From NCBI GenBank assembly GCA_027257055.1, contig JAPVLO010000993.1:1-64000 (forward strand): a DNA stretch of 64,000 nt, written 5' to 3'. The position numbers were made by a program, and so were the translations under genes. The notes beneath the pieces are model-generated. The model was given only the letters and a program-made list of their open reading frames with translations. It ran no database searches and had not been told where the DNA came from. Within the stretch, counting starts at the first letter, position 1; the number at the start of each line of letters is the position of its first letter. The stretch is from Cephalopachus bancanus. Lineage: Eukaryota > Chordata > Mammalia > Primates > Tarsiidae. Below, one piece after another: positions 10,563 to 22,257 of this stretch.

Positions 10563-11130
10563 CTGGAAGCCAAAGGGCGGGCCGCGCTGAGGCGGGCGCT
10601 CCACTGCCGGCCGGGCCTGTGCCACCGCTGGGACGGCAAGCGGTTGGGCAAGAGGGAACCCGGCCCCGTCCTGCGCCTGCTTTTGCTGGGCCGCTGCTGC
10701 CCACCCTTGTCCTGAAAGACTGTCCCTCCAGGAATCGACCCTTGGGCCCCATTCTCAACCCGTGTGGCTCAGGAGAGGCTGACCTCGCCGCCCGCACCCT
10801 TCCCTGACTCTGGTCCACAGACTGCCAGGAGCCTCGGGCCGGCCCATCAGCAAGTTCTACCTCCCCTTCTCAGCGACTGGCTCAGGACCAAGCATGTGAC
10901 CCAAGCTGGGCCCACGGGAGTCGAGTCGGGGACTTTTGTTGGTTTACAAAGAAGAGACAGTCTCCTCTCAACCGGAGAGCAGACTGCCAGAGCCACCAAG
11001 CAGAGAAAACCCCATGTGAGAAGAAAGTCAACACTGAGGGCTGAGCACTGGAGAGAAAGAGACTCTTCAGGATACCGTACGAGGACCTGGATCAAGCTAG
11101 ACCTGAAGTCACTCAACTCCGCCCCCGCCC
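10563..11130. other. Intron sequence, GC-rich, nothing recognised
   Basis: GC-rich sequence next to the exon, then mixed intron. Long frames here are GC artefacts. Confidence 0.4.
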
Positions 11131-11419
11131 CCTTTTTTTTTTTTTTGAGTTGGAGTCTCACTCTGTCACCCAGACTGGAGTGCAGTGGCTGCTCCCGGCC
11201 ACTGCAGCCTCGACCTGCTGGGCTCCAGCGATCCTTCCGCCTCAGCCTTCCGAGTAGCCGGAATTACAGGCGCGCGCTACCACGCCCGGCTGATTTTTTG
11301 ATTTATTGTAGAGATGAGGTCTCGCTGCCCAGGCGGGTCTCGAACTCGCGGGCTCAGGCAATCCACTCACCTCAGCCTCCCAAAAGCGCGGGATGACAGG
11401 CTGAGCCACCGAGCCCGGC
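11131..11419 (-). mobile_element. Alu, young lineage-specific type
   Basis: Reverse element starting with poly-T and GAGTTGGAGTCTCAC. Its T-arm-like segment at 11333 to 11349 has one mismatch in the stem. The right-arm hairpin is present. Confidence 0.92.
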
Positions 11420-12065
11420 AACTCCCCTTTTTTTAACATACCCCTGATGAACACAGGCCCAGGGAGGCTAAGTAACTCCTCGGAGGCCATGCAGCAGGTC
11501 GTGACCTACCCAGGAAACAACACAGCACTTCCTTAAAGTGAACTGCTTTCTCTCACACCCACTCCAGAGCCCCTCCATCACTCACCCTCTCTCCCCCGCA
11601 CCCTGAGGTCACCCCCTGTCACTTCTCTTGTTCTTTTGCTCTGTCTCCGCCACGTCCACCTTGCTCACGCACACATCCCTGGCTCACGGGACATGGCACG
11701 GGGTAGGGGCTGTCCTTGTTGGGTGGAGATGACCAGCTCCTCTCGGCCAGGCTGACCGTCATCCCTGAGGTGCCCACGTGCCTGGGGAGGAGGTGCACGG
11801 CCCTTTCCTCTCCAGGGGGCATCAACGGGGCTCAGAGCTTCAGCCCGAGCCCCTGGGGACCCCCGTGGGGCCATGCATTTCAGCAGTGGGAGGCGGCTCC
11901 TTGGCCAGCCATAAGCCCTGGCTCTTGCTGGCCACCCAAGTTTCAGCAGGAGCCCAGAGCCAGCAGACATGGGCCCCCGCAGGCCCCTGGTCCTCCAGGG
12001 CATCGGCCCCGGCCCTAGGCGGAAAGGCTGGGCGGAGTCCGCGAAGCAGCCAGGGAGGCAAGAGT
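11420..12065. other. Intron sequence, nothing recognised
   Basis: Short fragments of ancient-repeat look near 11450 to 11500; otherwise unclassified. Confidence 0.4.
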
Positions 12066-12242
12066 ATTACACAGACCCCAGATCTTTCCTGAGGGCCTAC
12101 TGTGTGCCAGCACTGCCCTCGGCTCTGAGGAGACAGCAGGGAAAACCCTGGGATGATGGAGCAGACGGAAAACCCCTGCCTTCGTGGAACCTGTGCTCCC
12201 ATGGGGAAGAGGGAGAGGAGCAATCGACAAGTAACTGCAGGA
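12066..12242 (-). mobile_element. L2 3-prime end, reverse
   Basis: Reverse L2 signature CTACTGTGTGCCAGCACTGC, then AACCCCTGCCTTCGTGGAAC. The same L2 probably resumes at 12770. Confidence 0.65.
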
Positions 12243-12410
12243 GTCGGGTATGGTGGTGTGCGCCTGAGTCCCAGCTCCTCGGGGGGCTGAGGTGGGAGGG
12301 TCACCTGAGCCCAGGAGTTGGAGGCTGCAGTGAGCTATGGTCACACCACGGAACTCCAGCCTGGGCAACAGAGCGAGACCTTGTCTCTAAAAAACAAAAT
12401 TAAATAAATC
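12243..12410 (+). mobile_element. Free right Alu monomer
   Basis: Only a right-arm-like unit (GGTGTGCGCCTGAGTCCCAG to GAGACCTTGTCTC) plus an A-rich tail. Confidence 0.75.
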
Positions 12411-12430
12411 AATAGAGACTACTAGCACTT

Positions 12431-12728
12431 CTTTTTTTTTTTTGAGTTGGAGTCTCACTCTGTCACCCAGGCTGGAGTGCAGTGGCACGCACACTCGTGG
12501 CCACCCCAGCATCGACCTGCTGGGCTCCAACGATCCTTCTGCCTCTGCCTCAGCCTTCTAAGTAGCCAGAACTACAGGTGCGCGCTACCACGCCCAGCTA
12601 ATTTTGATTTCTTGTAGAGATGAGGCCTCACCAAGTTGCCCCGGTGGGTCTCAAACCCTCGGGCTCAGGCAATCCACTCATCTCGGCCTCCTAAAGTGCT
12701 GGGATTATAGCTAAGCCACAGTCCGGCC
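12431..12728 (-). mobile_element. Alu, lineage-specific type (diverged)
   Basis: Reverse Alu with GAGTTGGAGTC tail. Flanks actagcacttct (12421-12432) and actagcgcttct (12729-12740) form a 12-bp target-site duplication with one mismatch. Confidence 0.9.
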
Positions 12729-12769
12729 ACTAGCGCTTCTTTAAAAAAAAAACAAAAAACTATGTATCA

Positions 12770-13480
12770 ACCAATCCATGTGGTGGGATACAGACACTGA
12801 CAGACAGAAAAGGCTTATTTAATCAGGACACACAGAGGGGGATTCTCAGGAGGTGACATCTGAGCAGAGATCTGAGTGAGTGAGGAGACTCTGGAGGAAA
12901 GCGTTCCAGGCAGCAGGAAAGCATGTGCAAAGGCCCTGGGGCAGGAAAACATCCAGCTGGAGTGAACGAGAGAGCAACTGGGAAAGTGACAGGGGTGAGG
13001 TGGCAGAGCCGGGCTGCAACCAATCACACAGGCCTTGAAGGCCATGGTAAGGCCTGGGTCTGTGCCCTACGTAGGGAGGGAGCCACTGGAAGGTTCAGTT
13101 CTCACTTCCCGGGAGTAGCCCATTGAAGGAGGCAAAGGCAGAACAGGGAGAAGCTGAGCAGGCTACTGCACCAGTCCGGGTGAGAAACGGTAGCCTGGGT
13201 CAAGCAACTGTGGAAGCGGCAGGACATGGTCAGGCTCGGGACGTGCGGGGTGGAGGAGGGGGTGGTGGTGCTGGCCAGGCTAGCAGTGCTGCTGGGGTGG
13301 AAGCGGAAGGACAGAAGGGAAGAGCCAAGGAGGATGGGGCCTGGGGGCTGGGACACGGAGGGAGGGGCAGGTGGGGGGAGGTTTGGCTGCAGCCGCGATA
13401 TGTGGAGCCTCCAGCAGGGGGCGACCCAGCGCTGGAAGGAGGGCAGGTGTGCTTGGGGCTAAAGCTGGGCTATAGAGACG
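12770..13480 (-). mobile_element. L2, reverse, continuation
   Basis: Reverse L2 landmarks in order: GGAGGTGACATCTGAGCAGA, TGTGCAAAGGCCCTGGGGCA, CAGGCCTTGAAGGCCATGGT. Confidence 0.7.
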
Positions 13481-13559
13481 CTCTGCACACGACTTGACTT
13501 GCAGCAGGCAGGAGACTGCGGCCTCCTCATCCCGGAGCCAGCGAGAACATCCCGCCAGT

Positions 13560-13912
13560 GGCGCTATGGCTCGAATGCACCCCCAGAAGTTGTGTGTTGG
13601 TGCGGCCTTTGGGGAAGGGTTTAAGTCACCAGGGCACCGCCCTCATGAACAGATTACTGCTGTCATGAGGGCTCAACGGGGAGCAGGCTACTGCAACAGT
13701 CCTAGTGAGAGACGGTGGCTTGGGCCAAGCAGCCGAGAAGGTGGTAGGACCAGCCCTCTCTTGCCCTCCCTCCAGTCACGGGAGGACATGGCGTGCCTCC
13801 CTTCCAGAGGATACAGCAGGAGAGTCCTTGCTGGGGGCTGGAGCCTCGACCCTGGGCCTCCTGTCCTCTAGAACTGTGTGAAAATTAATCTCTGTTCCTT
13901 ATAAATCAGCCA
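13560..13912 (+). mobile_element. MaLR LTR remnant with foreign insert
   Basis: The start CTATGGCTCGAATGCACCCC and the end GTGAAAATTAATCTCTG, CTTATAAATCAGCC fit an MST/MLT1-type ERVL-MaLR LTR. Positions 13681 to 13750 do not fit and resemble reverse L2. Confidence 0.55.
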
Positions 13913-14044
13913 GCCTGCAGCACTCCACCAGAGCAGTTCAAACGGCCAGAGACATGTGGCCGGGGCCGATGAGGCGTGGGTCAGCCAGCTTTGGAGAGGG
14001 AGAGTCACCTGGCCTGTCTGGGTGGTTCCCTCAATGGAGGCAGA

Positions 14045-14342
14045 GAGTCAGCCAGAGAGGAGGCAGTGGGGGGGATGCAGCCAGCAACGCTGAGCCTCGG
14101 TCGCAAAGGGGCCGCCAGCCAAGGAGCACGGGTGTGCCCAGGAGCTGGGAGAGGCGAGGAAGCGGATTCTCCCTAGAACCCAGAAGGGAATGTGGCCTGG
14201 ATTCCATGACGAGCCAGTGAGGCTTGTTTCCGGCTTCTGACCTCCAGGACTGTACAACAGTGACTGTGTGTGGCTTTGGGCCCTGGGTTGGTGGAACACT
14301 GTTGCAACCGCCATGGGAACTGATACAGAACAGCAGGCACCG
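14045..14342 (+). mobile_element. MLT1-like MaLR LTR remnant
   Basis: Contains GCCAGCCAAGGAGCACGGGT, GGATTCTCCCTAGAACCC and the 3-prime part with TCTGACCTCCAGGACTGT and GGGAACTGATACAG. Confidence 0.6.
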
Positions 14343-14445
14343 AGCCGGACCGGCTGGGAGAGGGGCAGCAAGGGTCACAGGAGAGGACCTGCCCCTGCAG
14401 GCTCCGCCCCTCTAAAGCTCCCAGCACGCCTCTCCCTCCTGTTAC

Positions 14446-14566
14446 CGGAATCAGGTTGGTCCTCCTCCTGGAGCCGCTGGCCATCAGGTTCCTCACCAGG
14501 GCCCTCCTGGCTGGCCCGCGCCTCCTGGGCATCCTCGTGGGTGTGGTAGATCCACTGGTACAGGCC
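14446..14566 (-). CDS. PREX1: PREX1 exon, helix and acidic linker after PDZ2 (human about 783-823)
   Basis: This 121-nt exon encodes [20 protein letters not shown], then a linker beginning [20 protein letters not shown]. The first half is nearly identical to human. The linker has the same length but many substitutions, which suggests a disordered acidic tether under weak constraint. The acceptor is CCCACAG and the donor is TCCG/GTAACA, a less common donor. Confidence 0.93.
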
Positions 14567-15220
14567 CTGTGGGAAGCCCGAGTCAGGGGGCCGCCATGGC
14601 GCCCACAGCTGGGGAGGAAGGGATGGACGAGGAGGGAACTGCTCCAGGTTCCAACGCTCAGGCCTCGGCCTATTGGTGACGCCACCTGTGAAGTGGCCTC
14701 CAGGATCTCACCCGGAAACTTCCTGACTGCCAGTCACACTTGGCCCTCACCACACAGTCTGTGCTCCACACAGAAGCCAGAAAGGGGTCCCTGAAAATGT
14801 CAGATACCCACAGGCACAGACACTGTCTCTCCTGCTACCTGCCTGCCTGGCACACCATGGGTGCTCAATACACACTTCCTGAGTCAGCCCTGAGTCAGTG
14901 GGTGATGCCCACCCCCACCAGGGCCCGTCCCCCAGCCCAAACATAATACCACTTTTCGCCATCCACATGACCATCTGGCCACCATGCCATGAGGCCAGAT
15001 CGCAGGGTCTCAGCACACCCATTCCACGGCTGGGGAAGCCGAGGCCGTGAGGCATCGGGCCCCAGCTCCTCCGGTGTGAACAGGCAGAGGGAGCGTCGAG
15101 CCCAGCTGGGCTCCGATGGGCAGCCCCAGGCCACCCGGGGCACCACAGGCTGTTCCCCAGAGAAGGGCCAGCCCTCACTCCCCCATGCCCAGCAAGCCTC
15201 CCTGACCCCCGGCCACTCAC
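14567..15220. other. Intron sequence, nothing recognised
   Basis: Non-repetitive intron between PREX1 exons. A fragment near 14840 to 14890 resembles an L2 or MIR tail (GTGCTCAATACACACTTCCT). Confidence 0.4.
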
Positions 15221-15357
15221 CAGGGCCTCTTCCCGTCGGCTCCGGAAGGCCTGGAAGTGCTCCAGGACCTCGGAGGCACCATCGTTCATCACGCTGTTGC
15301 CGTTGACCTTGAGAACACACTGACCGGCACAGAGCCCTGCAGCCGCGGCCTCTGAGC
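15221..15357 (-). CDS. PREX1: PREX1 exon, rest of PDZ2 (human about 737-782)
   Basis: This 137-nt exon encodes [40 protein letters not shown] and [24 protein letters not shown] is the classical PDZ A-G-L-x-x-G-x-x-I-L-x-V-N-G signature. The last residues form the helix and strand toward the linker. The acceptor is CCCTCAG and the donor is CTG/GTGAGT. Confidence 0.95.
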
Positions 15358-15629
15358 CTGAGGGACAGGAGAGCTTGAGGCTGGATGCCAGGCAAGGACG
15401 CGGGAGCGCCGTCCCCGCCGCCCGCTGCCCAACCCCGGACCCACGCCCAAGGACTCCAGCTCATCCCTCCCACGCCGGCACCGCCCACCGACCCACTCCT
15501 GCGGCAGAATGGGACTGACGTTCCCGCTTTGCAGAAGACGCCCAGGCCACGAGCCCAGGGCCAGGCAGCGAGGCAAGCTGGGTGGGACCCAGGCACGCTT
15601 TGCTTTAGAGCTTCGTCTCCTGTGTAGTC

Positions 15630-15745
15630 TTGCAACGACCTTGTGAAACTGAGCCAGGATGATCCCCTTGGCAGAGGGAAACGGGTCAGAGAGGCAAAGC
15701 AACTCTCTCAGGTCACACAGCCGGGAGAAGCCGGACTCAGCAAGT
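15630..15745 (-). mobile_element. MIR
   Basis: Reverse MIR core with GGGTCAGAGAGGCAAAGCAA and CAGGTCACACAGCCGG. Confidence 0.7.
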
Positions 15746-15879
15746 TGACCAGACCCCGAGGACGTGTTTTCCTGGCTGTCCCACGTTTCCAAACACCAGG
15801 GTTTGTGTGATTAGTGCCAACAGTATGGAAATGCCAACAGACGCCAAGCTTTGCCTCAGGGGGAGAATACCAGGCCTGA

Positions 15880-16138
15880 ATGGTGGGATGGTGACAAGGA
15901 CAGGCCTGGGACCTCAGAGACCTGGCTTCAAACCCTGGCTCTGCCATGGGACAACCCTGCAACTGTCAGCAAGTTCCTTAAACTGCTCTGGACCTCAGTT
16001 TCCTCATCTGTAAGGTGGGGACATTAATGACACTTACGCAGAGGGTCCCTGAGAGATCCGATGAGTCAGCACATGCAAAGCCTCGGCACCATACCCGGCA
16101 CTTAGTAAATGCTCAAGAAACACTGGCTGTTGTATTAT
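15880..16138 (+). mobile_element. MIR, near full length
   Basis: Reads CTGGCTTCAAACCCTGGCTC, GACCTCAGTTTCCTCATCTG and ends ACTTAGTAAATGCTCAAG. Confidence 0.85.
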
Positions 16139-16197
16139 TTTTGCCTGGCTTCCCTATGAACACCTGTGACTACCTGCCCAAACACCTTTGAAGATTG

Positions 16198-16424
16198 CTA
16201 AGGCAGGGTTTCCCCCCAAGGCACTACTGGCGTTGGGGGCCAGATCACTCCTATTCTCTGGGGTGTCCTGTGTATTGCAGGATGTTTGCAGTGTCCCTGG
16301 TCTACCTACTGGTGGCCAGGAGCACGCCCTTCCCGGTTGTGACAACCAGAAATGTCTCCAGACAGTGCCAGACATCCTGGGGGGAAGGGGCAAAGTCATC
16401 CCAGGGTGAGGACCAGTGCTCTAA
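16198..16424 (-). mobile_element. MER5A-like hAT-Charlie element
   Basis: Reverse MER5A: GGTGTCCTGTGTATTGCAGG, then CAACCAGAAATGTCTCCAGA and the GTGAGGACCAGTGCT terminus. Confidence 0.75.
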
Positions 16425-16557
16425 GAATACGCAAAATGAAAACCCACTTAAAAACCATATCAGATTTTTTTGTAGCTTTCAGTCATGAAATGCATTTTCT
16501 TAATCAATAGATATTAAAAGCACAAATAGGACCTGCAGTGGACCATTAATATGCACA

Positions 16558-17414
<857 letters not shown>

Positions 17415-17500
17415 CTCTCCCCACGGCGTAGACGTATGGCGGCGCGGCCCCACGGATCTGGAAGCACAGTGTCTCTGGCTGGTCGGGGATTTTGATGATC
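17415..17500 (-). CDS. PREX1: PREX1 exon, start of PDZ2 (human about 708-737)
   Basis: This 86-nt exon encodes [20 protein letters not shown] and [17 protein letters not shown] is the peptide-binding loop strand of the second PDZ domain. D is replaced by E in DQPETL compared with the human protein I recall. The acceptor is GATGCAG and the donor is AGAG/GTGAGC. Confidence 0.95.
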
Positions 17501-17696
17501 CTGCATCAGGCAAAAGTCGCAGGGAAAGGCCATAAGGAAAAGCAGCATCGCTCCCCGTAACCCGGGGAGGCCGAGCTGGGGAGCCCCCACCCCCAAATTT
17601 TTAGAAAACCCAGCCCAAAGTAGTAGCAGCACCAGATCCCAAACAGAGAGACATCCACTAGGCAGAGTCTGCACACCAAGATCTGGTTTGTCTGGG

Positions 17697-17952
17697 GTTT
17701 TTTTGGAGTCAGGTTTCACTCTGCAGCCCAGGCTGGAGTACAGTGGCACGATCACGGCTCATCACAGCCTTGATCTGCTGGGCTCAGATGATCCTTCCAC
17801 CTCAGCCTCCCGAGTAGCTGGGACTACAGGCACACACCACCATGCCTGAGTATTTTTTGATTTTGGTAGAGATGAGGTTTCACTATGTTGTCCAGGCTGG
17901 TCTCAAACTCCTGGGTTCAAGCCTTAACGTTTCACAGTGCTGGGATTACAGG
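17697..17952 (-). mobile_element. Alu, old, 3-prime end of left arm lost
   Basis: Reverse Alu that stops at GCTGGGATTACAGG and is followed at once by the poly-T of the next Alu. Confidence 0.85.
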
Positions 17953-17955
17953 TTA

Positions 17956-18257
17956 AATTTTTTTTTTTTTTTGAGTTGGAGTCTCACTCTGTTGCCCAGG
18001 CTGAAGTGCCATGGCATGCTACTCTCAGCCCCTAGAGCCTCAACCTGCTTGGCTCCGGGGATCCTTCCGCCTCAGCCTTCTAAGTAGCTGGAACTACAGG
18101 TACGCGCCACCACGCCTGGTTCATTTTTTAAATTATTATTTATTGTAGAAATGAGATCTCACTAAGTTGCTGGTCTCAAACTGCTGGGCTCAGGCAATTC
18201 TCTCGCTTCCACTTCCCAAAGTACTGGGACTACGAGAGTGAGCCACTGTGCCTGGTC
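17956..18257 (-). mobile_element. Alu, lineage-specific or intermediate
   Basis: Poly-T, GAGTTGGAGTCTCACTCTGT and a left arm with AACTGCTGGGCTCAGGCA. Inserted at the end of the preceding Alu. Confidence 0.88.
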
Positions 18258-18261
18258 TCAG

Positions 18262-18398
18262 GCTAATTTTTTTATTTTGTGTAGAGATGAGGTCTCAATG
18301 TTGCCCAGGCTGGTCTTGAACTCTTGGACTCAAGTGATTCTCTCACCTTGGCCTCCAAAAGTGCTGGGAGTATGGGTGTGAGCCACTGTGCCCAGCCA
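18262..18398 (-). mobile_element. Alu left-arm remnant
   Basis: Only the left-arm half of a reverse Alu, adjoining the two preceding ones. Confidence 0.75.
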
Positions 18399-18623
18399 GG
18401 ATCTTTAGTTCATCAGAACCTGCTGAGATGCCCCTGGATCTCGTCCACGCACAGGATTCCACGCCACATTTCCACACCGTCCCCATCCTTCCTAAGGCTC
18501 TGAGGGGCCAGACTGGTACTTCAGCCAGTCAACATTTTATTCAACAATGACAGACGAGGGGGTAAGGAGTGACCCAGCACATCTTGGGCTTGACCCTAGA
18601 AAAGTGCCCATGTGGGTACTTTT

Positions 18624-18920
18624 GGCCGGGCTCGGTGGCTCAGCCTGTAATCCCACACTTTGGGAGGCCGAGGTGAGTGGATTACCTGAGCCCACAGGTT
18701 CGAGACCCACCTGGGCAACTTGGCGAGACCTCATCTCTACAATAAATCAAAAAAATTAGCCGGGTATGGAAGCACACGCCTGTAGTTCCAGCAACTTGGA
18801 AGGCTGAGGCAGAAGGATCACCGGAGCCCAGCAGGTGGAGGCTGCGGTGGCCGGGAGCGGCCACTGCACTCCAGTCTGGGCGACAGAGTGAGACTCCAAC
18901 TCAAAAAAAAAAAAAAAAAA
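18624..18920 (+). mobile_element. Alu, young lineage-specific type
   Basis: Complete: GGCCGGGCTCGGTGGCTCAG to CTCCAACTC plus 18 A. The right-arm hairpin GTGGCCGGGAGCGGCCAC is perfect at 18847 to 18864. Confidence 0.93.
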
Positions 18921-19210
18921 GAAAGAAGACAGATCGTGGCCATTTTGTGGGCAGGGTCAAAGCAGAGGGCAACACTGCCGGCACGGTGCAGCGCAGGCAC
19001 TGCCCCAGCACTCCAGTGCGCAATCCGACTCCCTGTCCAGGGTGTGCCCTGCCCAGCCCTGCATGGTCATCCCTCTCACGCCCACCTGCCAGGTGAAGCC
19101 ATCCTGGGAACCCATTCTCAGTCCCCAGGTGTTTCTGTTCCACCCTGGTAATTCCTGCCACTTTCACATCCCAACCCAACTATCAACCATGTTTTCCCTG
19201 CATCAGCGTC

Positions 19211-19497
19211 TTTCTTTTTTTTTTGAGTTGGAATCTCACTCGGTCGCCCAGACTGGAGTGCAGTGGCCGCTTCCGGCCACCGCAGCCTCTACCTGCTGGG
19301 CTCCAGCGATCCTTCCACCTCAGCCTTCCAAGTAGCCAGAATTACAGGCATACGCTACCATGCCCAGTTAATTTTTTATTTATTGTAGAGATGAGGTCTC
19401 GCTGCCCAGGCGGGTCTCGAACCCGCGGGCTCAGGCAATCCACTCACCTCAGCCTCCCAAAGGCGCGGGATTACAGGCTGAGCCACTGAGCCCGGCT
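19211..19497 (-). mobile_element. Alu, young lineage-specific type
   Basis: Reverse, with a perfect T-arm-like segment at 19410 to 19426. Flanked by the exact 11-bp duplication agcgtctttct at 19205-19215 and 19498-19508. Confidence 0.94.
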
Positions 19498-19583
19498 AGC
19501 GTCTTTCTACTGAAACAATTGTACTTAAAACTTTCCCTGACTCCCGTCAATGCAAGATCTGCCTTAAATAAAAAGGAGAAGCA

Positions 19584-19880
<297 letters not shown>

Positions 19881-19969
19881 AAGCAAAAAAACCGATACGT
19901 AATTTTTAAAACAGAAAATGCTTCCTGCTTCCCTGTGCCCTCCCCCTCACACCACTAGCCCACGGGCCA

Positions 19970-20400
19970 AGCCACAGCCTCCTCACCTCTCCTTGCGCCT
20001 GACACCCTGGACTCCACTTGCAGCCAGAAGGATCCTGTCAGCACCTTCAGTGGCTTTCCGTGGGCCCTCACCAGGGGCGCAAGGTCCTCCAGGGCCAGGG
20101 CCCTGCTATCTTGTTCCTTGCCCACCTCCCCACTCACCACTCACATCAGCCTCCTCCCTGCTTCTCGGAATCACCAGACACGGCCCCACCCCAGGGTCTT
20201 GGCACTGGCCATTTCCCTGCCTAGAACCTTCTTCCTCCAGAAGCTCCCCAGACTCCCCACCTCCTTCAGGTCTTCACCCCACCTCGCAGGGACATCTCCC
20301 TGACCACCATCCTCTACACCCCTGGCCCCTTTCCCAGGTTTATATGTATCTCTCTCTGCACCACGCTCACCACCACAGGCGCAGTGGGTCTCACTTCCCT
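19970..20400 (+). mobile_element. L2 remnant, sense
   Basis: Sense L2 phrases such as TGGCACTGGCCATTTCCCTG followed by CCTAGAACCTTCTTCC, CCTCCTTCAGGTCTTCACCC and GGGACATCTCCCTGACCACC. Confidence 0.7.
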
Positions 20401-20681
20401 CCTGCGCACTGTCGGCCCTTGGCTCCAGCCACCCACTCCCACTAGGCCCGAGATACAGCAAGGGCAGGACCCGCAATCATCCTCACTGGGCCAGAGGCCC
20501 AGAGTCAGTATGGCCCTTCAGTACAGAGTGGGGCGGGTGAAGGTGGCAGCTGTGTGGCACAGGCCTCCAACGGGCCCCCCTGTGTGGGCCCTGGACGGTC
20601 CACGCCCCCAGCGCCCCCCGGCCTCGGCAACCCCCCAGCATGAGAAGAAGGTCAGCCGGGCGCCCTGCCCCGGACACTTAC

Positions 20682-20830
20682 TCTTTGGCCTTGGTGGCCA
20701 CCAGGAGGCGCAGCGGGCGGCGGGAGCAGAAGGACTGGTTGAGGATGGACTCCACCTCAGAGAAGGGCCGCAGGAACACCAGGTCTTCGTTGATGGAGTA
20801 GATCTTCCTCCCTGTCTGCAGGCCGGCCAT
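20682..20830 (-). CDS. PREX1: PREX1 exon, rest of PDZ1 (human about 659-708)
   Basis: This 149-nt exon encodes [40 protein letters not shown] and [27 protein letters not shown] is the PDZ A-G-L-x-x-G-D-x-I-x-x-V-N pattern. The first residue is M where I recall V in human. The acceptor is the uncommon CCAAG rather than CAG or TAG. The donor is AAAGA/GTAAGT. Confidence 0.95.
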
Positions 20831-20865
20831 CTTGGGGGCCATGGGGAGAGTCACGTGGTCACCAT

Positions 20866-20896
20866 CCTCCTCCCTCCCTCCCTCCCTCCCTCCTCA
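20866..20896. repeat. TCCC simple repeat
   Basis: A short run of TCCC units in the intron just 5-prime (in gene sense) of the PDZ1 exon. Confidence 0.85.
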
Positions 20897-21802
20897 CCCA
20901 GGGAGCTCACATGCGCCCCTGCAGCACAAGCCGGCCCAGGGATCAGGCAGGACCCGGCTAAGCCCACCGGGCGGGCCCAGCTCTTCTGTGGTGAGTGGTT
21001 CCGGGCAAGGGAAACCTGGCCCGGCCAACGAGCCTCGAAGGGAAGCCAGAGGGAGGGGCTGATGGGAAAGATGGTTCTCCTTGGGGAGGCACCGCTGTAG
21101 CCTGACACTGCCGTGTGTGGACACAAGCGTCCCACCCAGCGGCCACCTGTGACCCACCTCATGACCGTGAGGGCTGGGCCAAGAGTGTCAAAGACACGCC
21201 AGCCTGGACCAGGACTCACAGTCCTGCCTCGCAGCCAGTCACGTCACTGGAAAAATCCAGCCCAAGAGCTACAGCCCCGGGGATCAAGAACGTGGCTACC
21301 TGCAGCCCGACACACCCCTAACTGCCAGAGGAACCCGGGCTCAGGACAGGCAGGCATCTCCCCACCCCTACAGCCCCCCAAGGCTGAAAGGCCTCGGGCC
21401 TGAATGCCCGGCCTGTCAACACTCACTCCCCTCGCCTGTCCCCTTGCAGACTTGGTGTCCATGAGACAGCGATAAACTTGTCTTATTCGAGTTGCTCCGA
21501 TTTGTTTTGTCCGTTATCACAGTTATTCAGAAAACACAGAGAAACTGGCGGCTCTTTCCTGTAATCCCCATAGGGCCCAGCAGAGGGCGCCCGGGAAACA
21601 CACTGGGCCGACAGTCCCGTGCAGCCGAGTTCCAGCCCAGCTCCCCAAGCCTCACAGACAAGGGGGTCCTGGCCTCAGTTTCTCCACAGGGGCAGTGAGC
21701 GAGAAGGAACCAGCTGTCGCTCCAGGTCCGCTGGGCTGGGCTGCCCCAAGGAAGGCGGACAGGGACGCCCCACTCTGCCACCACACACACCGGAACACCC
21801 AC
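20897..21802. other. Intron sequence, nothing recognised
   Basis: GC-rich intron between the two PDZ1 exons. No repeat family assigned. Confidence 0.4.
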
Positions 21803-21895
21803 CTCGGCCAGCGAGCCCCTCTGCACTGACTTCACCACCACGGCCTTGTTCTTCTCCTCGATGTCGAAGCCGTAGTCTTCCTCCTGGGGCAGGAT
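21803..21895 (-). CDS. PREX1: PREX1 exon, start of PDZ1 (human about 628-658)
   Basis: This 93-nt exon (31 codons, phase 0 on both sides) encodes [20 protein letters not shown] and [18 protein letters not shown] is the carboxylate-binding loop region of the PDZ fold, followed by the V-x-S-V-x-x-G-S strand and turn. The acceptor is CCTCAG and the donor is GAG/GTGGGT. It fits the expected frame, so the lesion in the previous exon is not compensated here. Confidence 0.95.
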
Positions 21896-22257
21896 CTGAG
21901 GGCCAGGGCAGAAGAGACCCGCTCAGGCAGGGAGGCCGGCCCGGAGACAGCTGCGCCGCGGCCCTCACGGGACCATGACCACCCACCCCTGGTGTCCCAG
22001 GTCCAGCAGGGGTGGGGTATGGCTGGGGTGCAGATGGGGGCCCTCAGGGAAGCGGCCAGACTCAGGCCAGCGAGGGCGAAAAGAACAACTAGAACACGGC
22101 AGGTGCTCGCTTCGCATCTCGCTGGCTTCACGAATGAGAGAGACCCTAAGTGTCCAGCCCCCACGAACGTGGAGCCAGGGAGGGAGTTGAGGGAAGAGCA
22201 ATCCCTTCCCCGGGCGGAAGAAGGTTTGGGGTTCCGTGAGGGGAGGGGGACAAGGAC

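Noticed and set aside
14895..15635. A 246-codon frame on the - strand
   Set aside because: It covers the PREX1 exon at 15221-15357 in a wrong frame plus GC-rich intron.
20384..21100. A 238-codon frame on the + strand
   Set aside because: It is the antisense shadow of the PDZ1 exon extended through GC-rich intron.
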